A stretch of DNA of 64,000 nucleotides. Origin: Sapria himalayana (Eukaryota; Streptophyta; Magnoliopsida; Malpighiales; Rafflesiaceae). The stretch is from the NCBI GenBank assembly GCA_029783825.1, contig JAREIK010000506.1, positions 1,066,502 through 1,130,501 of the forward strand, given 5' to 3'. This document shows, piece after piece, positions 9,314 to 20,989 of this stretch (positions within the stretch are counted from its first letter, which is position 1; every line of letters starts with the position of its first letter). The notes beneath the pieces are model-generated. The model worked only from the letters and a program-made list of their open reading frames with translations, searched no databases and was not told the origin of the DNA. A program made the position numbers and the translations under genes.

Positions 9314-10560
9314 AATATAACAAGGAGAGCCATTTTGAGTCAGATGGAGAAAAAGAATATAGAAGGAGTGGATACTAATAGAGAGGCTCAAGGTGATACA
9401 GTGTATGTTGTCCAATAGCCCAATAATTACCATACCTCAGGCAATTATTAGAGGCATATAAATGTGGATAGTTATTAATGAATTCATAAGCAACTTGTGG
9501 AACTAAACTATTTTTAGTTGAAGCCTAATCTAATAGTAATGGTTTAACAATATCAAATTATTGGGAGGATATTAGAAGATCTGAATGAGCACAACACTAT
9601 ATTTTTGGAGTAATATGACATAGTTAAAATGAATGAAATTAATCTGAATGTGATCAAATTAGATTTATTTTCTTTCTCTCAGAGAAAATACACAAAGTTG
9701 ATTCAAGTGCTTATCTTGAGACTCCATTCAGAGTTGAAATGAACTTGTGCATGCTTTCTTCATTAATTTTTTCCACCTCTAATTATCTCACAGTTAATGA
9801 TCAAGATAAACCAAATCCAAAAGGTGGAGCTAGAAATTCTGTATGATGTTTGAAATTATTTTAAGGTGTTTTTGAGGAGATACACTTAATACGAGTGTGC
9901 ATTGGGGCTCCAAGCCCAAACTTTATACAATGGGCTTAATTATATGATAAGTTGCACTATTAAAATGGTTTCGAAGGTTCGTTTATGAATAAATCTCATG
10001 AAGAATATTTTTTGTTTGAGGAGTTGGTGAAAAATAACTACCAAACTCCAAATGATTATGGCTATAGAAGAAGAAAAGCTGGAGTTTTGGAGTTGGAATG
10101 ACTCATTGCAATGGAATCTAAAATTGGGACATTTATAAATTGCTTGGAAGCCCATGAGGAGAAATGAAAAACTTTAAAAGAACTCTCTATTTTGAAAGCA
10201 TAATAAATAATGAAGTTCAACCTAATTTATCAAGTGGAGGAATTCAATGAGTTTCGATGTAAATGATATGTGTTTCAACCCAACCCCTAATATCCCCATA
10301 CACTACCATCCAAATGTGAGAAAACATAAAAATTTTTCTATGAAAGCAGAAAGCTATGATCATGGGCACCAAAATATAGGCCAAGGCCAGAAGAATTTTG
10401 GATAGAATTCAATGTGATATAACAATCAATGAGGGACAAGCTCGAATAATAAATACCAAAAAAATAAAAGATAAGTTGCCCATGGATGATAAGTTAATGA
10501 CACTACTATCCAAGACAAATCGAAGAAATGATTTTCAAGATAACTAGATAAAAAAACTTA
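9314..10560 (+). pseudogene. F1 gag remnant
   Basis: Decayed Athila-type gag with many stops and frameshifts. Recognisable capsid end: EELVKNNYQTP followed by RRRKAGVLELE (about 10010-10110), matching the 'NNYQ ... AGVhEVD' segment of the family. Further on, NPTPNIPIHYHPNVRKHKNFS (10278-10340, shown in part) corresponds to the Asn/Tyr/Pro-rich nucleocapsid side, and a Met/Lys-rich helix resembling KLEYQLGQL follows. Upstream residues are weak. Confidence 0.75.
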
Positions 10561-11239
10561 ATGACTAAGTTGGAAAATGTGAACATGGACATATGGAATA
10601 TATAAAATTAGACTTGACAACTAGCATTATCATTACAAAGGAAGAATATTGATTAAGGTACCTAGAGATATGAAGACCAACCCAAAGAAATATTTTTCCA
10701 TAGTACTTAGAAGTGGAAAAGAGCAAGAAGGGCAACATGAGGAACAAGCTAAAATAAAGGGAGCTTATACTAATAGCACTATGACTTTCCAAAAGTCATA
10801 GCTATGACACTAGCTTGATCAAAAGTTGTGGAGCCAAATGTCATGACATTTCTTGAGGTCATGGCAACTATTGGATAGAAAGCATCAGCTCACATCCCCA
10901 TCTATGATTGATGGAGAAGGTAAAGTGGAGGAGTGAATGGTGACTACCTGAAGTTCTGAAAAGAAATATGTGATGGAGAATGATGCCAAAGATATTTTCC
11001 CCTTAATTTATCTTTTCCATTAAGATTTAGGAAGAAAAAAAAATGAATAATTTGATAGATTTTTCAATAATTTTCAGAAGCTAGAAGTTAATATTTCATT
11101 TTCTAAAGCATTATCTCAAATATCCATTAATATGATATTCATGAAATATGTCATGAGTAATAAGAAGAGGTTGGAGAGATACAAAATCATATATATATAT
11201 ATATAATGAAGAAATAAAGTATAATTATTCAATGAAGCC
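10561..11239 (+). pseudogene. F1 gag-protease linker
   Basis: Between gag and protease. 10740-10880 repeats ATGACTTTCC/AAAGTCAT/GTCATGAC blocks (GTCATGAC at 10840-10847). From about 11000 a conserved stretch resembles PFPxRFxKxK, FxKLEVNI and MSNKKRLERY, seen also at 24180-24380, 36400-36570 and 54400-54560. Stops are frequent. Confidence 0.65.
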
Positions 11240-11650
11240 TCCTGATAAATTGAAGAATCCAACAAATTTTACTATACCATGTATGATTGAAGAACACATA
11301 TTTTGGAACATACTTTGAAATCTTGGATCTAGCATCAATTTGATGTCTTTGTCGATAGCACAAAGATTAAAGTGAAATCACTCTAATCTCTCTCTCTCAT
11401 TCCAAATGATAGATGAATCAACTAAGCATCTGATTGGTATTATTGAAGATGTATTAATTAAGGTTTGTATGTTTATTTCCTATAGATTTTGTTGTGCTTG
11501 ATATGGATTAAGATCAAAATACTTCATTAATCTTGGGAAGACCATTTTTAGCCACTAGATAGGCCTTGACTGATATGAAGAAGTAGAGTTTACACTTCAA
11601 GTGGGTGAAGTATGTCTAAAATTAAACCAATATAAGGGGTGAAAAGTCTA
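11240..11650 (+). pseudogene. F1 retropepsin (PR) remnant
   Basis: Aspartic protease region of the Gypsy polyprotein, which would cleave Gag-Pol. Order of matches: PPDKLKNPTNFTIPCMI, then NLGSSINLM in place of the catalytic DLGSS (D to N), then MIDESTKHLIGIIEDVLIKV, then a degraded 'LGRPFLA' and EFTLQVGE. The loss of the active-site Asp and stops make it dead. Confidence 0.82.
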
Positions 11651-12456
11651 GATGATGATGAAAACATTTTTTTGGAGGATAGATAATCTCTTCCACAAAG
11701 CAATGCAACAACATATCAATTTTCATTGAAAAGAATTTATAGAAGACTACCAACCCAATGAAGATGAGAGAGTTGATGTTGAAGAAATCTAGAGATACAA
11801 AAGTAATTGAGTAGAAAGTGATGAAGATGACTATCTTGAAGTGATGACATCCTTCAAAGTCATGACTTTAAATAACTATAGATAAAACTACTCCTAAGAC
11901 ATACAAAAAAAAGCAAAACACTTAATCAATGCATAAGTATAAAGAAAATAAAGAGGAGAAATTGGAGATTGCACATGAAGTGAATGCAAAAACAAAAATC
12001 CAACTTGTGGTTGAAAAAATGAAACACAAAGACATAGTGGAGATAAAAAATCAGCAAATTTCTAAGGAAGCAAATAAAAATGATGTAGTGATAAAAGTTG
12101 TGGCTTCAAATAATGCCATAATTTTGGAGTTCTAGAATCTAAAGATAGTAGTTGTGATTCCACATAGTACCATGATAATTTTTTTATAGAAAGTAAATGC
12201 TCAAATGGTGACCCAACATAGTGCTATGATACTCATATATGTCATAGTATCCATGGAGAAAAAATACATTAAGGAAAGTTTAAAAGAATCAAGACACATG
12301 GATTATCCAATTTTGAAAGAAGAACTAAAAATAAAAGAGGAAGTGAAGAAATATACTAAAAATGTAGCTTGGATAGCTAAGATCAATGATGTAGGTATAA
12401 AATATATGATGATCTAACTATGAACATTAATTATAATATTACTTGAAAGACAACCC
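11651..12456 (+). pseudogene. F1 Lys/Glu-rich tail and GGCAACCC phrase
   Basis: Directly after protease comes a segment (DNLFHKAMQQHIN..., DVEEI...YKS) shared with the other gag-protease copies, then Lys/Glu-rich sequence including open frames at 11929-12135 and 12205-12417. It ends with WIAKINDVG and CTTGAAAGACAACCC (12442-12456), the decayed form of the phrase found near the 3' end of Athila-type coding regions. No reverse transcriptase or integrase lies between. Confidence 0.75.
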
Positions 12457-14907
12457 GTGAAATTTTTTTTTTGCATTATGTAACGTGATAATGATATGTA
12501 GCAATCACACAAAATATAGTGCACAATTTAGTAATCTCAAAAGTTAATTGTAGAGCTCAAACACAAATGTGATTCTTCAAATAACCACTAGAAGAAGTTG
12601 CCCCACTTTATTGGTAGACTATGATTCTTTAACTCATTCATAGCAAATACTTAATTAGAAAAAGAGATATTTATACACTGATCTATTTTTTTTATAAGTG
12701 GGAGATATATTTTTTGAAGATGAACAATGATTTTAGTTTATAAGTTTGTTCATTATATAAAATAAGGAATAATACTTTTACATTGTATGTATAATAATGA
12801 ACCATGATTTTAGTGTATAAGTGGGAAATATATTTTCATTAGGTATGACTTTCACATTGTATTTGCTTAAAATATAGCTTTATTTGTAACAATTTTATAT
12901 AAATTAATAATTTAAGGATTGTGATGAATAGTTGTGAAATCGAGAGTTTTTAGAGTATAATGTGTGGCTTGGTGGAGTTAGTAAATGAAAGGACTAAAAA
13001 GTCATGTAATTCATAGCATATGATATGCTATGACTTGATTACATATTTGGGTACTTATAGATTGGTTTTTAGCATCCATTCTTAGCCAAAACTCTTCTCA
13101 CATAGTCATGCAAATCTTTATATGACATAATTCTATTACCTTGCTGACACATTCCTTTCACTATGTAATATATATTTTTGGTTGCAAAGATTTTTTTGAG
13201 TCATAGTCAAACTAGCTCGAAACAACTTAATGACTATGATATTAATTCAACTTCATACCAATAAAGTGCTCAATTAGTGTTAAAAGTCATGACTATCTCT
13301 AGATGCCAAGTTTTTTTTATGAAACCATAGATACTCAAAAAAAAATAGCAACATTGATCCAATGTCATGACTATTGGGTAAAGAATGTCATAGAGAGCCA
13401 AACAAGCATAGTGACCCTTGGCTCAAGAGAGAAATCAATGATTTGGCCATTCTTCAATACTACAACTTTGAGTTATAGAAAAGAAATGCACAAATTTATA
13501 GCCCAAACTCAATGTTGCGACATTGTGCTAGAGAGACTAAATACATAAGCAATGGCCAAATATCAACACTCCAACTTTGAGTTATATAGACTAAATCAAT
13601 CATTATGACTTTTCACAGTGTTGCGACCATCAAGTAGATGAAAAAGACCAAAACCATGGCTTATACTCAGTGACATGACTTAGTGTCATAGAACCAAAAG
13701 ACCAAAGCCACAACTTTTATTTAGTATCATGAGTTTCAAGTAAAAAACTTTTATCAGATGCTATGGTATATAAGAAATACCCTAATTAACTAAAAAGAAA
13801 CCATGAAAGTCATGAGAAATATGACCTAATAGACCTTACAAATCCATTTTCAGGATGATCCACTAATAACAAGGATGATACAAGGAACAATCATAAACAA
13901 TAGGAGGGGGGCACACATTCCAAACCCATCCTAAGAAAAAATCCAAGTGAAATAGAGTAAGTTTTGTTAGATTTAGGTTTTGAAACCTAGATTCTCCATA
14001 GGATTGAAATTAATTAACTAGATTTATATTAAATAAATCTAAACTTGTTTCACATTTTATTCTTTGCAATTTTGGGCTACAAGAAGATTCTATGGATGGT
14101 CTAATGTATCAATGTATGATGGAAGCTTATTTTAATGCTTTAGTATTAATTTTTGTTGAGAATGAGTTTGGTAGTTAAATAGAACTAAGACTAAGATTTT
14201 GCCTATTGGTAGGTTCATATGTGATATGAGTGATAAACAATGACAAGTAAGCCATGAAATAGATTCATGCATATGATAAACTCATGCATATGATAGTCCT
14301 TTTGACTATAAAGTATTTTAAAAACTCATACATCAAAACTAAAAATTGAAGTATGTCTATGAAGCCAAAAGCATGAATACTTTTATAGGCCAATACATTA
14401 TACACGTCTTAGAGGAATTGACCCTCAAATAATGTTGAGTTGTAAATAGAAAATATTCTCAAGTGTTTCATCATTAGTATGTGAATTACCTACCATAGTG
14501 GGGGATAATGATAGGTAAGCCATATGCTAGGTGAATTCAAAGGTGATTTGTATGGAGATGATAGCCTTCCAAGTTAGTTTCGAGCATAAGGGTTTCACTG
14601 GTAAAATATGAGAGAAAATATATGTTAACTATGTGAGTATGATATTATGAAGCGAAAAGAGCAAATACTTTTATTACAAAAAAAATTCAATTTGAGAAAG
14701 ATACTAGAGGTTGGATAATAAAAATACTTAATCATATCAACCTTTACTGATAGTTAATGAGTTATCTAAAAGGTAAAAACTTATAGATAACCTCTAAGAA
14801 GAGGTGAGTTGTTGTCTCAATGTTAAAATACTTAGGGGAGGGCCAAGAATAGATCATCATTAGGAAGGGCTCAATAGTTGATAATTATCTTATATGTTAT
14901 TGATATT
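12457..14907 (+). repeat. F1 3' UTR and 3' LTR, left portion
   Basis: Up to about 12900: 3' non-coding DNA. From about 12900: LTR. It contains the CATGAC-rich region (13280-13800; GTCATGAC at 13286 and 13364), the phrase CATTCCAAACCCATCCTAAG (13917) and the GATAGGTAAGCCAT blocks (about 14245 and 14511). It stops at 14907, inside the LTR, where R1 begins, and continues at 23620-23968. The 81-codon open frame at 13303-13548 lies in minisatellite-like LTR DNA and is not a gene. Confidence 0.75.
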
Positions 14908-17608
14908 GTGACTTTGTTACACAACCCAATTTATTCATTATACAATGTCCCAAAAATTTATTAGTGAGTGTATCTCATCAACAAAGATTCTCAAGTATAA
15001 AAGTCATACAAGAAGTAAAGATGACTTTTATCTAGATATCAATCACTCAGAGATTGTATCGATAGTTTGGTCAACTAGAAGTGAGAAAACACAATTCTAG
15101 TAAAAAAGATAATTAAAGATTTTGGTATAACTCTTAGATCTTAAGATTTGTCCACTTGATTGATGTGATGTATATTCAAAAAATTAGGATTATATTATGG
15201 TTGGATATAGAATATAAGGATGAGTTGTTGAGAAATGACACTTTGTTCTAATAGCATATAAGGTAGTTTTCACCATTAAACCTATCCCAAAGATAGCCCT
15301 TTCATAGTTGTCTCCTTAGTACTTTATTCATGAGACAAAAAATTATCTCTACTCAAGAGTCATCCACAAGTCCATATCTTTTAGATAACTCATCAATTGT
15401 CTTTGATAGTTGCTTCATATATATATAAATATTTTTATTTTCTTTCCTCATTTGTCATAGAGATCAAGAATTGATGTGAACAAATTATATGAGTGAAAGA
15501 ACTAAAATGGATATCACCACCTTGTGAGTTACAATACACTCATGCATGTCCCATGCATTACCTATCACTATCTTCCATAGTAATGATGTGACTCACACAC
15601 TAAAAATAAAACCCTTAAAAGAATGTTTTTTTATCACTAACCCTTGTTAAGAATTAGTTTCTCTTAGACATGAACAATGAATTGGTGTGTAAAATCATTC
15701 ATGCTTTTGGCTTCGTGAGTGACATACTCATAATGATTAACATACATAAATTTTGAGATTCAATATTTAGGTTTGTCTTACACATCATAGTCTAAAGGGA
15801 TATCACTTTCATCCTACCTTATACATGAGTGAACCTCACAGTTTAACTATCATTATCTACCAAAATAATTTACACAAACCTACTAGTAGTCGAATCTCTA
15901 ATTCAAGTTCTATTTAATTATGACATTCATTTATTTTCTTTTCATAACATAAATCAATCACACTTAATAATCACAAAACTATTTATACATCTCATAAATC
16001 AAAACTAAACAAATCCTCGACCTATATTTAGCATGACAGTGGGGAGATATTCAATGAGGTACAAGAGTAGATGTCTTGTTAATCTTGAGTTCTCAATGAT
16101 AGTCTTAATGAGAATATTAGACACAAATTAATTGGACACTATTTTGGTTGATTTTCTCGATTCCACTTTAGAGGGGTTTTGAGAGTGATGCCTCCAACTC
16201 TAGGGTCTAGCTTATGTTTTACATCACTTACTTTCTTGTGGGTTTTGTAGGAAGTGTAAAGATTACCCCTAGGGTTATTTGATGTGGTTTGTCTTTGTCT
16301 TGGTGCATAGAGAAGAAGAAGATTTTTTTGATTCCCCGTATTTCCTTTTTTAAAATCTATTTTTTTTGAATTTCTCTAAGTAGAAAGTTGTGGCTTTTAG
16401 AAGATGGCATGACTTTGTTCTTGATGTCTTGAGCTCAAGTTCACAACTCTAGAAAGTATGCACAACTTTGGAATACATCACAATCTATTTATAGCATGAA
16501 GTTGTGGCATTGGAAATTATCCACGACTTATTCCTTTTACCTCTATAATACATAATCATGATGATGAGAAAGGTCACATCATTGACAATGGCCTCTAGTA
16601 TTCATCATATGGCCATGACACTAAGAATAGTTGTGGTGATGAGAATAGCCTCTCTTGTGTAAAATTTGGTCATAGCATTAGGAATGGTCATATCGCTAGG
16701 AATAGCTTCTCTTGTGCATAATATGATCATGATGCTGAGAATGGTTACTAAATTAGGAATAGTCTTTATTGTGCATAATATTAATATGGTTATTACACTA
16801 ATAATGGCCATTAAACTACGAATGGTCTCTCTTATGCATAAGATGGCCATGCCATTGAAAATGTATGTGACTTTGGCTTTGAATTTTTTCATATATTACA
16901 TGAGCATGACATTATCATGGCTAGAATATTGGCAATTAGCCCAAATCTTAAAAATTTGGCTTTGCTTTCTTTTGAGAGCAATAGTTGCGGAATTGAGAAG
17001 TGGTCGTGCTCAAGTAAGTTTCATATGTAATATTTTATGTCCAAAAATCATGGCACTAGATAATTGCCATAACTTTCTCTTGAGTAGTTTTGACTTTATA
17101 ACTTTCTATAGCTCAAAAATCACTATTTTATAAAAAGGCTATGACTCTTGAAAATAAAAAGCATTGGTAATGATAAAGTTGTAGTATTTAAAAGTGACCA
17201 TGACTTTTAGCACCAGCGATATAGTTGGTAACTATATCATAAAATATTATAATTACTAAATTAATATGAGATAAGTATGGGTGCAACTCTATAATAATAT
17301 CTTATCCAAAAAGAATATAATGCACAATATAAAGATTATACTAATGAAGTTGTACAGTCATAGTATACATAGATTGTCATGACTATATAATTAAAATTTT
17401 GGCCAAGAATGGATACCGAAACTACTCATTGACTCATAAAACAATAATTATCCAAATGCCTCTAAAAATATATTAATTTTATGATTATGTATCAAAATCT
17501 ACTTAAACTCCAAAATCATGAAATTGATCCAATTATGATTATATCATTGCTTAAATATCATCTAATATCATCATAAATACACAAAAATATTTGGTAATTT
17601 ATATAGAA
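14908..17608 (-). repeat. R1 3' LTR
   Basis: Colinear with 20990-23619 over its whole length: TGTGACTTTG start, TTGATG/ATTCAAA block at about 15165, GATGACTCCCA block, CCCCTAGGGTT (16267), CATGAC minisatellite, and TATTTGGTAATTTATA end (17588-17603). The two LTRs are clearly diverged by eye, so R1 is old. Confidence 0.82.
16640..16860 (-). repeat. LTR minisatellite in R1 3' LTR
   Basis: About four degenerate units of 57-63 bp, each built from 18-20-bp subunits like ATGGTCATGACACTAGGAAT plus TCTCTTGTGCATAATATG. The hydrophobic open frames it creates on both strands (16605-16892, 16666-17133) are by-products of the repeat. Confidence 0.85.
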
Positions 17609-18720
17609 TATAAACTCTCATACTAAAACTATTACTTGCTACCGAATGACTCAGTAAAATTAATCAACATCATCTTAAAGAAAATAATTTTCTATATGAC
17701 TAGGTTTGAGTATCATAGTATCTCAAAATAGTAGAGCAACTACTAGTGACCATTTTGATAGGCATGTCAGGGCTTGAATTTCATGACTATATTGATTGAA
17801 AAGTTGGAAGTATATAATCATTTATGTAATAAGTATATAATATTCATTACATTACATATGCAAAAAAAATCATGGGTTACCTCCCAAGTAATACTAATTT
17901 TAACATACATATCTTGACTAATAATACCGCATTGCCTATATCAACGGTCTCTATCATTCATACTAGTTTTTAGTGTAATATATTACTTACTTTGATTTTG
18001 TTTCTTTCATCTAATCTTACAAGCTAAACTTCCTTCTTTAAAATTTTCTTTCTTGGATGTCATAGCTTTGGAAAATGTCATGGTTTATTCTTCTATTCCA
18101 TCCTAGCCATTTTCTTTATATATCCCCAAATTCTTAGTACTAAGCACAACCATGAATTTTTCTTTCAATTTCTCTTGTCCCAAATTAATCCATGACCCTA
18201 AAATCATAGTATTATGCATAGCCTTGGTTTTGTCTTAAAGCTTCTAATTGGAAATTTTAATTTATAACCCCATTGTCATGGTATTGTGCTTAGTCATAGA
18301 TTTGTCTTTGAGCTTATAATGAAAAATTTTATTCTATAATCCAAAATTCATGATATTATACGAAGCCATGACTTTGACTTTGTAATTCTAATAGGCAATT
18401 TTGTTATGTAACACCAAAGTCATGGTGTTGAGAATGATCATAACTTTTTCATTGATGGGATCTTCTAAATTTTTTATCTTGACCATATCTTCCTCACTTA
18501 TTTCCTTACTTTGCTTGAAGTTGTCTATATTAGATTCCTCCAAATTCATAACCCTTGAGTCATCTTCCTCATCTTATCACTTTTATAACTCCAAAGTTAT
18601 TCTTCCATATCATCTCTCTCATCTTAATCTAACTAGTAGTCTTCTACAAATTCTTCCCATCTCATCACCACCTAGACCCCATAACTATTTAAAATTAAAC
18701 TTTGCTTGCTTCTCACCAAA
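17609..18720 (-). pseudogene. R1 3' UTR and Lys/Glu-rich tail
   Basis: GGGTTACCTCCCAAGTAAT (17874-17892) is the complement of the GGAGGCAACCC phrase. From 18000 to 18720 the minus strand encodes a Lys/Glu-rich, stop-ridden tail in which CCATGACTTT-like blocks recur about every 60 bp (18080, 18190, 18370, 18420). The plus-strand open frame 18401-18724 is an antisense artefact. Confidence 0.7.
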
Positions 18721-19090
18721 ATAGAGAGTGAACTCTCTATTCTTGACATCCATAAGGGCTTGTTCAATGGCCAAATTAGTTGTTAAAAAAATCAATGATG
18801 CATAATTATATTTCTCCATATCTAATACAATAAAATCAATTACAAAAAAAAAAGATGCTGACCTTTACCAAAATATTTTCAATAATATTATTTGGGTGCT
18901 TAATTATCTGATCAACCAATTGGAGTGAGAGAATGGTTGGCGTGATTCAACCTTTACATAATCAACAAGGGTATCAATTTTACACATTATCCTAAGTCAC
19001 ATAATACTTAACAAATGTGCGATTCTTTAAGAAACCAAGATATAGTAAAACTTTCAGGATCCAATGATTTTGTTGGAAGTTTTTATTGAA
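18721..19090 (-). pseudogene. R1 retropepsin remnant
   Basis: Minus-strand protease remnant: LxxKSLDPESFTI near 19060-19085, CDLG (about 18990-19000), RLNHANHSLTPIG, then EFTL at the left end. Stops are frequent. Only about 120 residues of family-like order remain. Confidence 0.72.
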
Positions 19091-20940
19091 TAATCATTCT
19101 ACACTTCTTAGAATATTTATGGTCCTGTACGGCTCTAACTTTCTCTTAATACTCTTGATATATTTCATAAATTTCATGTAGTCTAGTCATATCCATCGAA
19201 ACCTTAACTTTAACTTCATTATAATATATATTTTTTCTCTCCATCACCTTAGATAATCTCTATTTGTTTCTCTATATTTTCACTTCCTTCATTCATAGTT
19301 GGAGGGTAAAAGTTGGGTTTGTACATATACTAAAATCATGGCTCTATGAGGTGCCACAACATTATAACCTTCATCCATAGAAAAATTTTCAATGAAAGTC
19401 ATAATTTTTAGAAAATCTTTAGAGGGAGATGTGACATTTGGGAAAGTTATTGTGGTATGAGCTCTAAAATTTCTAGAAACATCTTGCTCAATTCAATTCT
19501 TCTCTACCTCTTTTCTACTTTATAGTAATATAGATAAATACTTCTTCTAGTTTGCCCTAGTATCACTTTGGTAGTTCATTAACTCTTATTCCCTTCATCA
19601 ATAATACTAATTTTCCAATTTTATTTTCTATATTTCTTATTACCAAATTAGTGTGATTCGTTTTTGTTTCAAGTTTCTTTATCTATATATCTTGGTTATC
19701 ATGTCTATTTGACAATTCTATTAATATAGTATTCAAGATTTCTTCAAGTCAACTTCCCTTTTTTCTTAGAGGTTGATAATTTGAGCTTGACCCTCCATGA
19801 TTATTATAACTCTCATATTCTCCATACAAAATATTTTTATGATATATCTTGTTCAGATTATAATGCATTGTGACATTATTATTAGGTCACGATAAATATC
19901 ATTTGCTTTGAAAGTCACTGGATTTTCCACTTAATAAATTGGATCGAAATTTACCATTTTGTGTGATTGCAAAATGGTAACTTTTTCTGATTATTTTTTT
20001 CTTATTGGGTTACAAGCTTCCATAGTAAAGCCTACATTTCACTTCAATTATAGTGAATTGATCCACATCAAATACTTCAACTTGTCTCCCCCAAAGGAAT
20101 ATTGAGTTAGAGTTTGATAGTTATTTTTTGTTAGCTCCTCAAATTAGTAATATGCTTCCTTCAACAATTTATTCATAATTGAACTAATCACTATCATATC
20201 AATCATACACCTCATCATATAATTCAATCCATTATTTAAAGTTTGGGTCTGGAATCATAACTCAACTCGTATCAATGACACATTCTCAACAAATCCTTAA
20301 AATAATCTAGAGCATCATATAAAATCTTATCCTCATCCTATTAAAATTGACTTATCTTACTCCATAAATAAAAAGTAATTTTAGGTGAGAAAAACATAGA
20401 GAAATACACTCTAAAGTTCATCCCACCTTTAATGGAGTCAAGAGATATGCATTGAAACAAACTATTGGCTTTATCCCTTAATGAGGTTAGGAATAATTAT
20501 AACCTAATTACATCGTAGCTAACTCTAATCAAATGTAATATGTTGCATAGCTCCAAAAATATCACGACATATCTATTAGGATCCTTCAATATTCTTCCAC
20601 TATACTAGTGCTATTGAATCATTGCTATCAGATTTAGCTTAAACTCACAATAATTTGCTTTCACTTATTGCATCTGAATACATAAATAACTTTTCATCAT
20701 CACTAGTCACCAATAATCTCACAATGTATGGTAGTGGAAGGGCTATTGGATTGCTTACCCATCACCATCTTGGGGCTCACTGTTGCTACCAATTCCCTTC
20801 ATAGACTCTTTCTTATTTTATGTTTTGAAATAGCTTTCTCAGTTCTCTTAATTTTTGGGTCCAGAGGAATGATCTCTTTCATAGAGCTTTTTCTCACAAA
20901 GTGTGAATGAAAAAAAAGAAAAATCATTATGTCAACTCAT
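19091..20940 (-). pseudogene. R1 gag remnant and leader
   Basis: Minus-strand gag. The anchor is EELTKNNYQTLTQYSFGG (about 20070-20145), the same conserved segment as in F1 and F4. The linker (19330-19480) again carries GTCAT/ATGAC blocks. 20600-20940 is N-terminal gag and leader, largely unreadable. The 60-codon plus-strand frame at 20728 is antisense. Confidence 0.72.
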
Positions 20941-20960
20941 GCTGACTAACCAAATTAAGT

Positions 20961-20980
20961 AATCCTCAACAATGACACTA
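20961..20980 (-). other. R1 primer-binding site (tRNA-Asp type)
   Basis: AATCCTCAACAATGACACTA is the complement of a site that matches the tRNA-Asp primer-binding site at 13 of 20 positions. All seven differences are transitions. It lies ten bases inside the LTR end at 20990. Confidence 0.8.
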
Positions 20981-20989
20981 AAAAATTAT

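Noticed and set aside
16560..16890. Possible CRISPR-like repeat array
   Set aside because: Units are contiguous and degenerate with no unique spacers, and the context is an LTR in plant DNA.
16605..17133. Long open frames on both strands coding Met/Ile/Val/Leu-rich, membrane-like proteins
   Set aside because: They lie wholly in the LTR minisatellite; the repetition lacks stops on both strands. The same happens at 22702-22998, 32696-32926 and 50343-50646.
18401..18724. 107-codon Ser/Leu-rich frame
   Set aside because: Antisense to the R1 Lys/Glu-rich tail.
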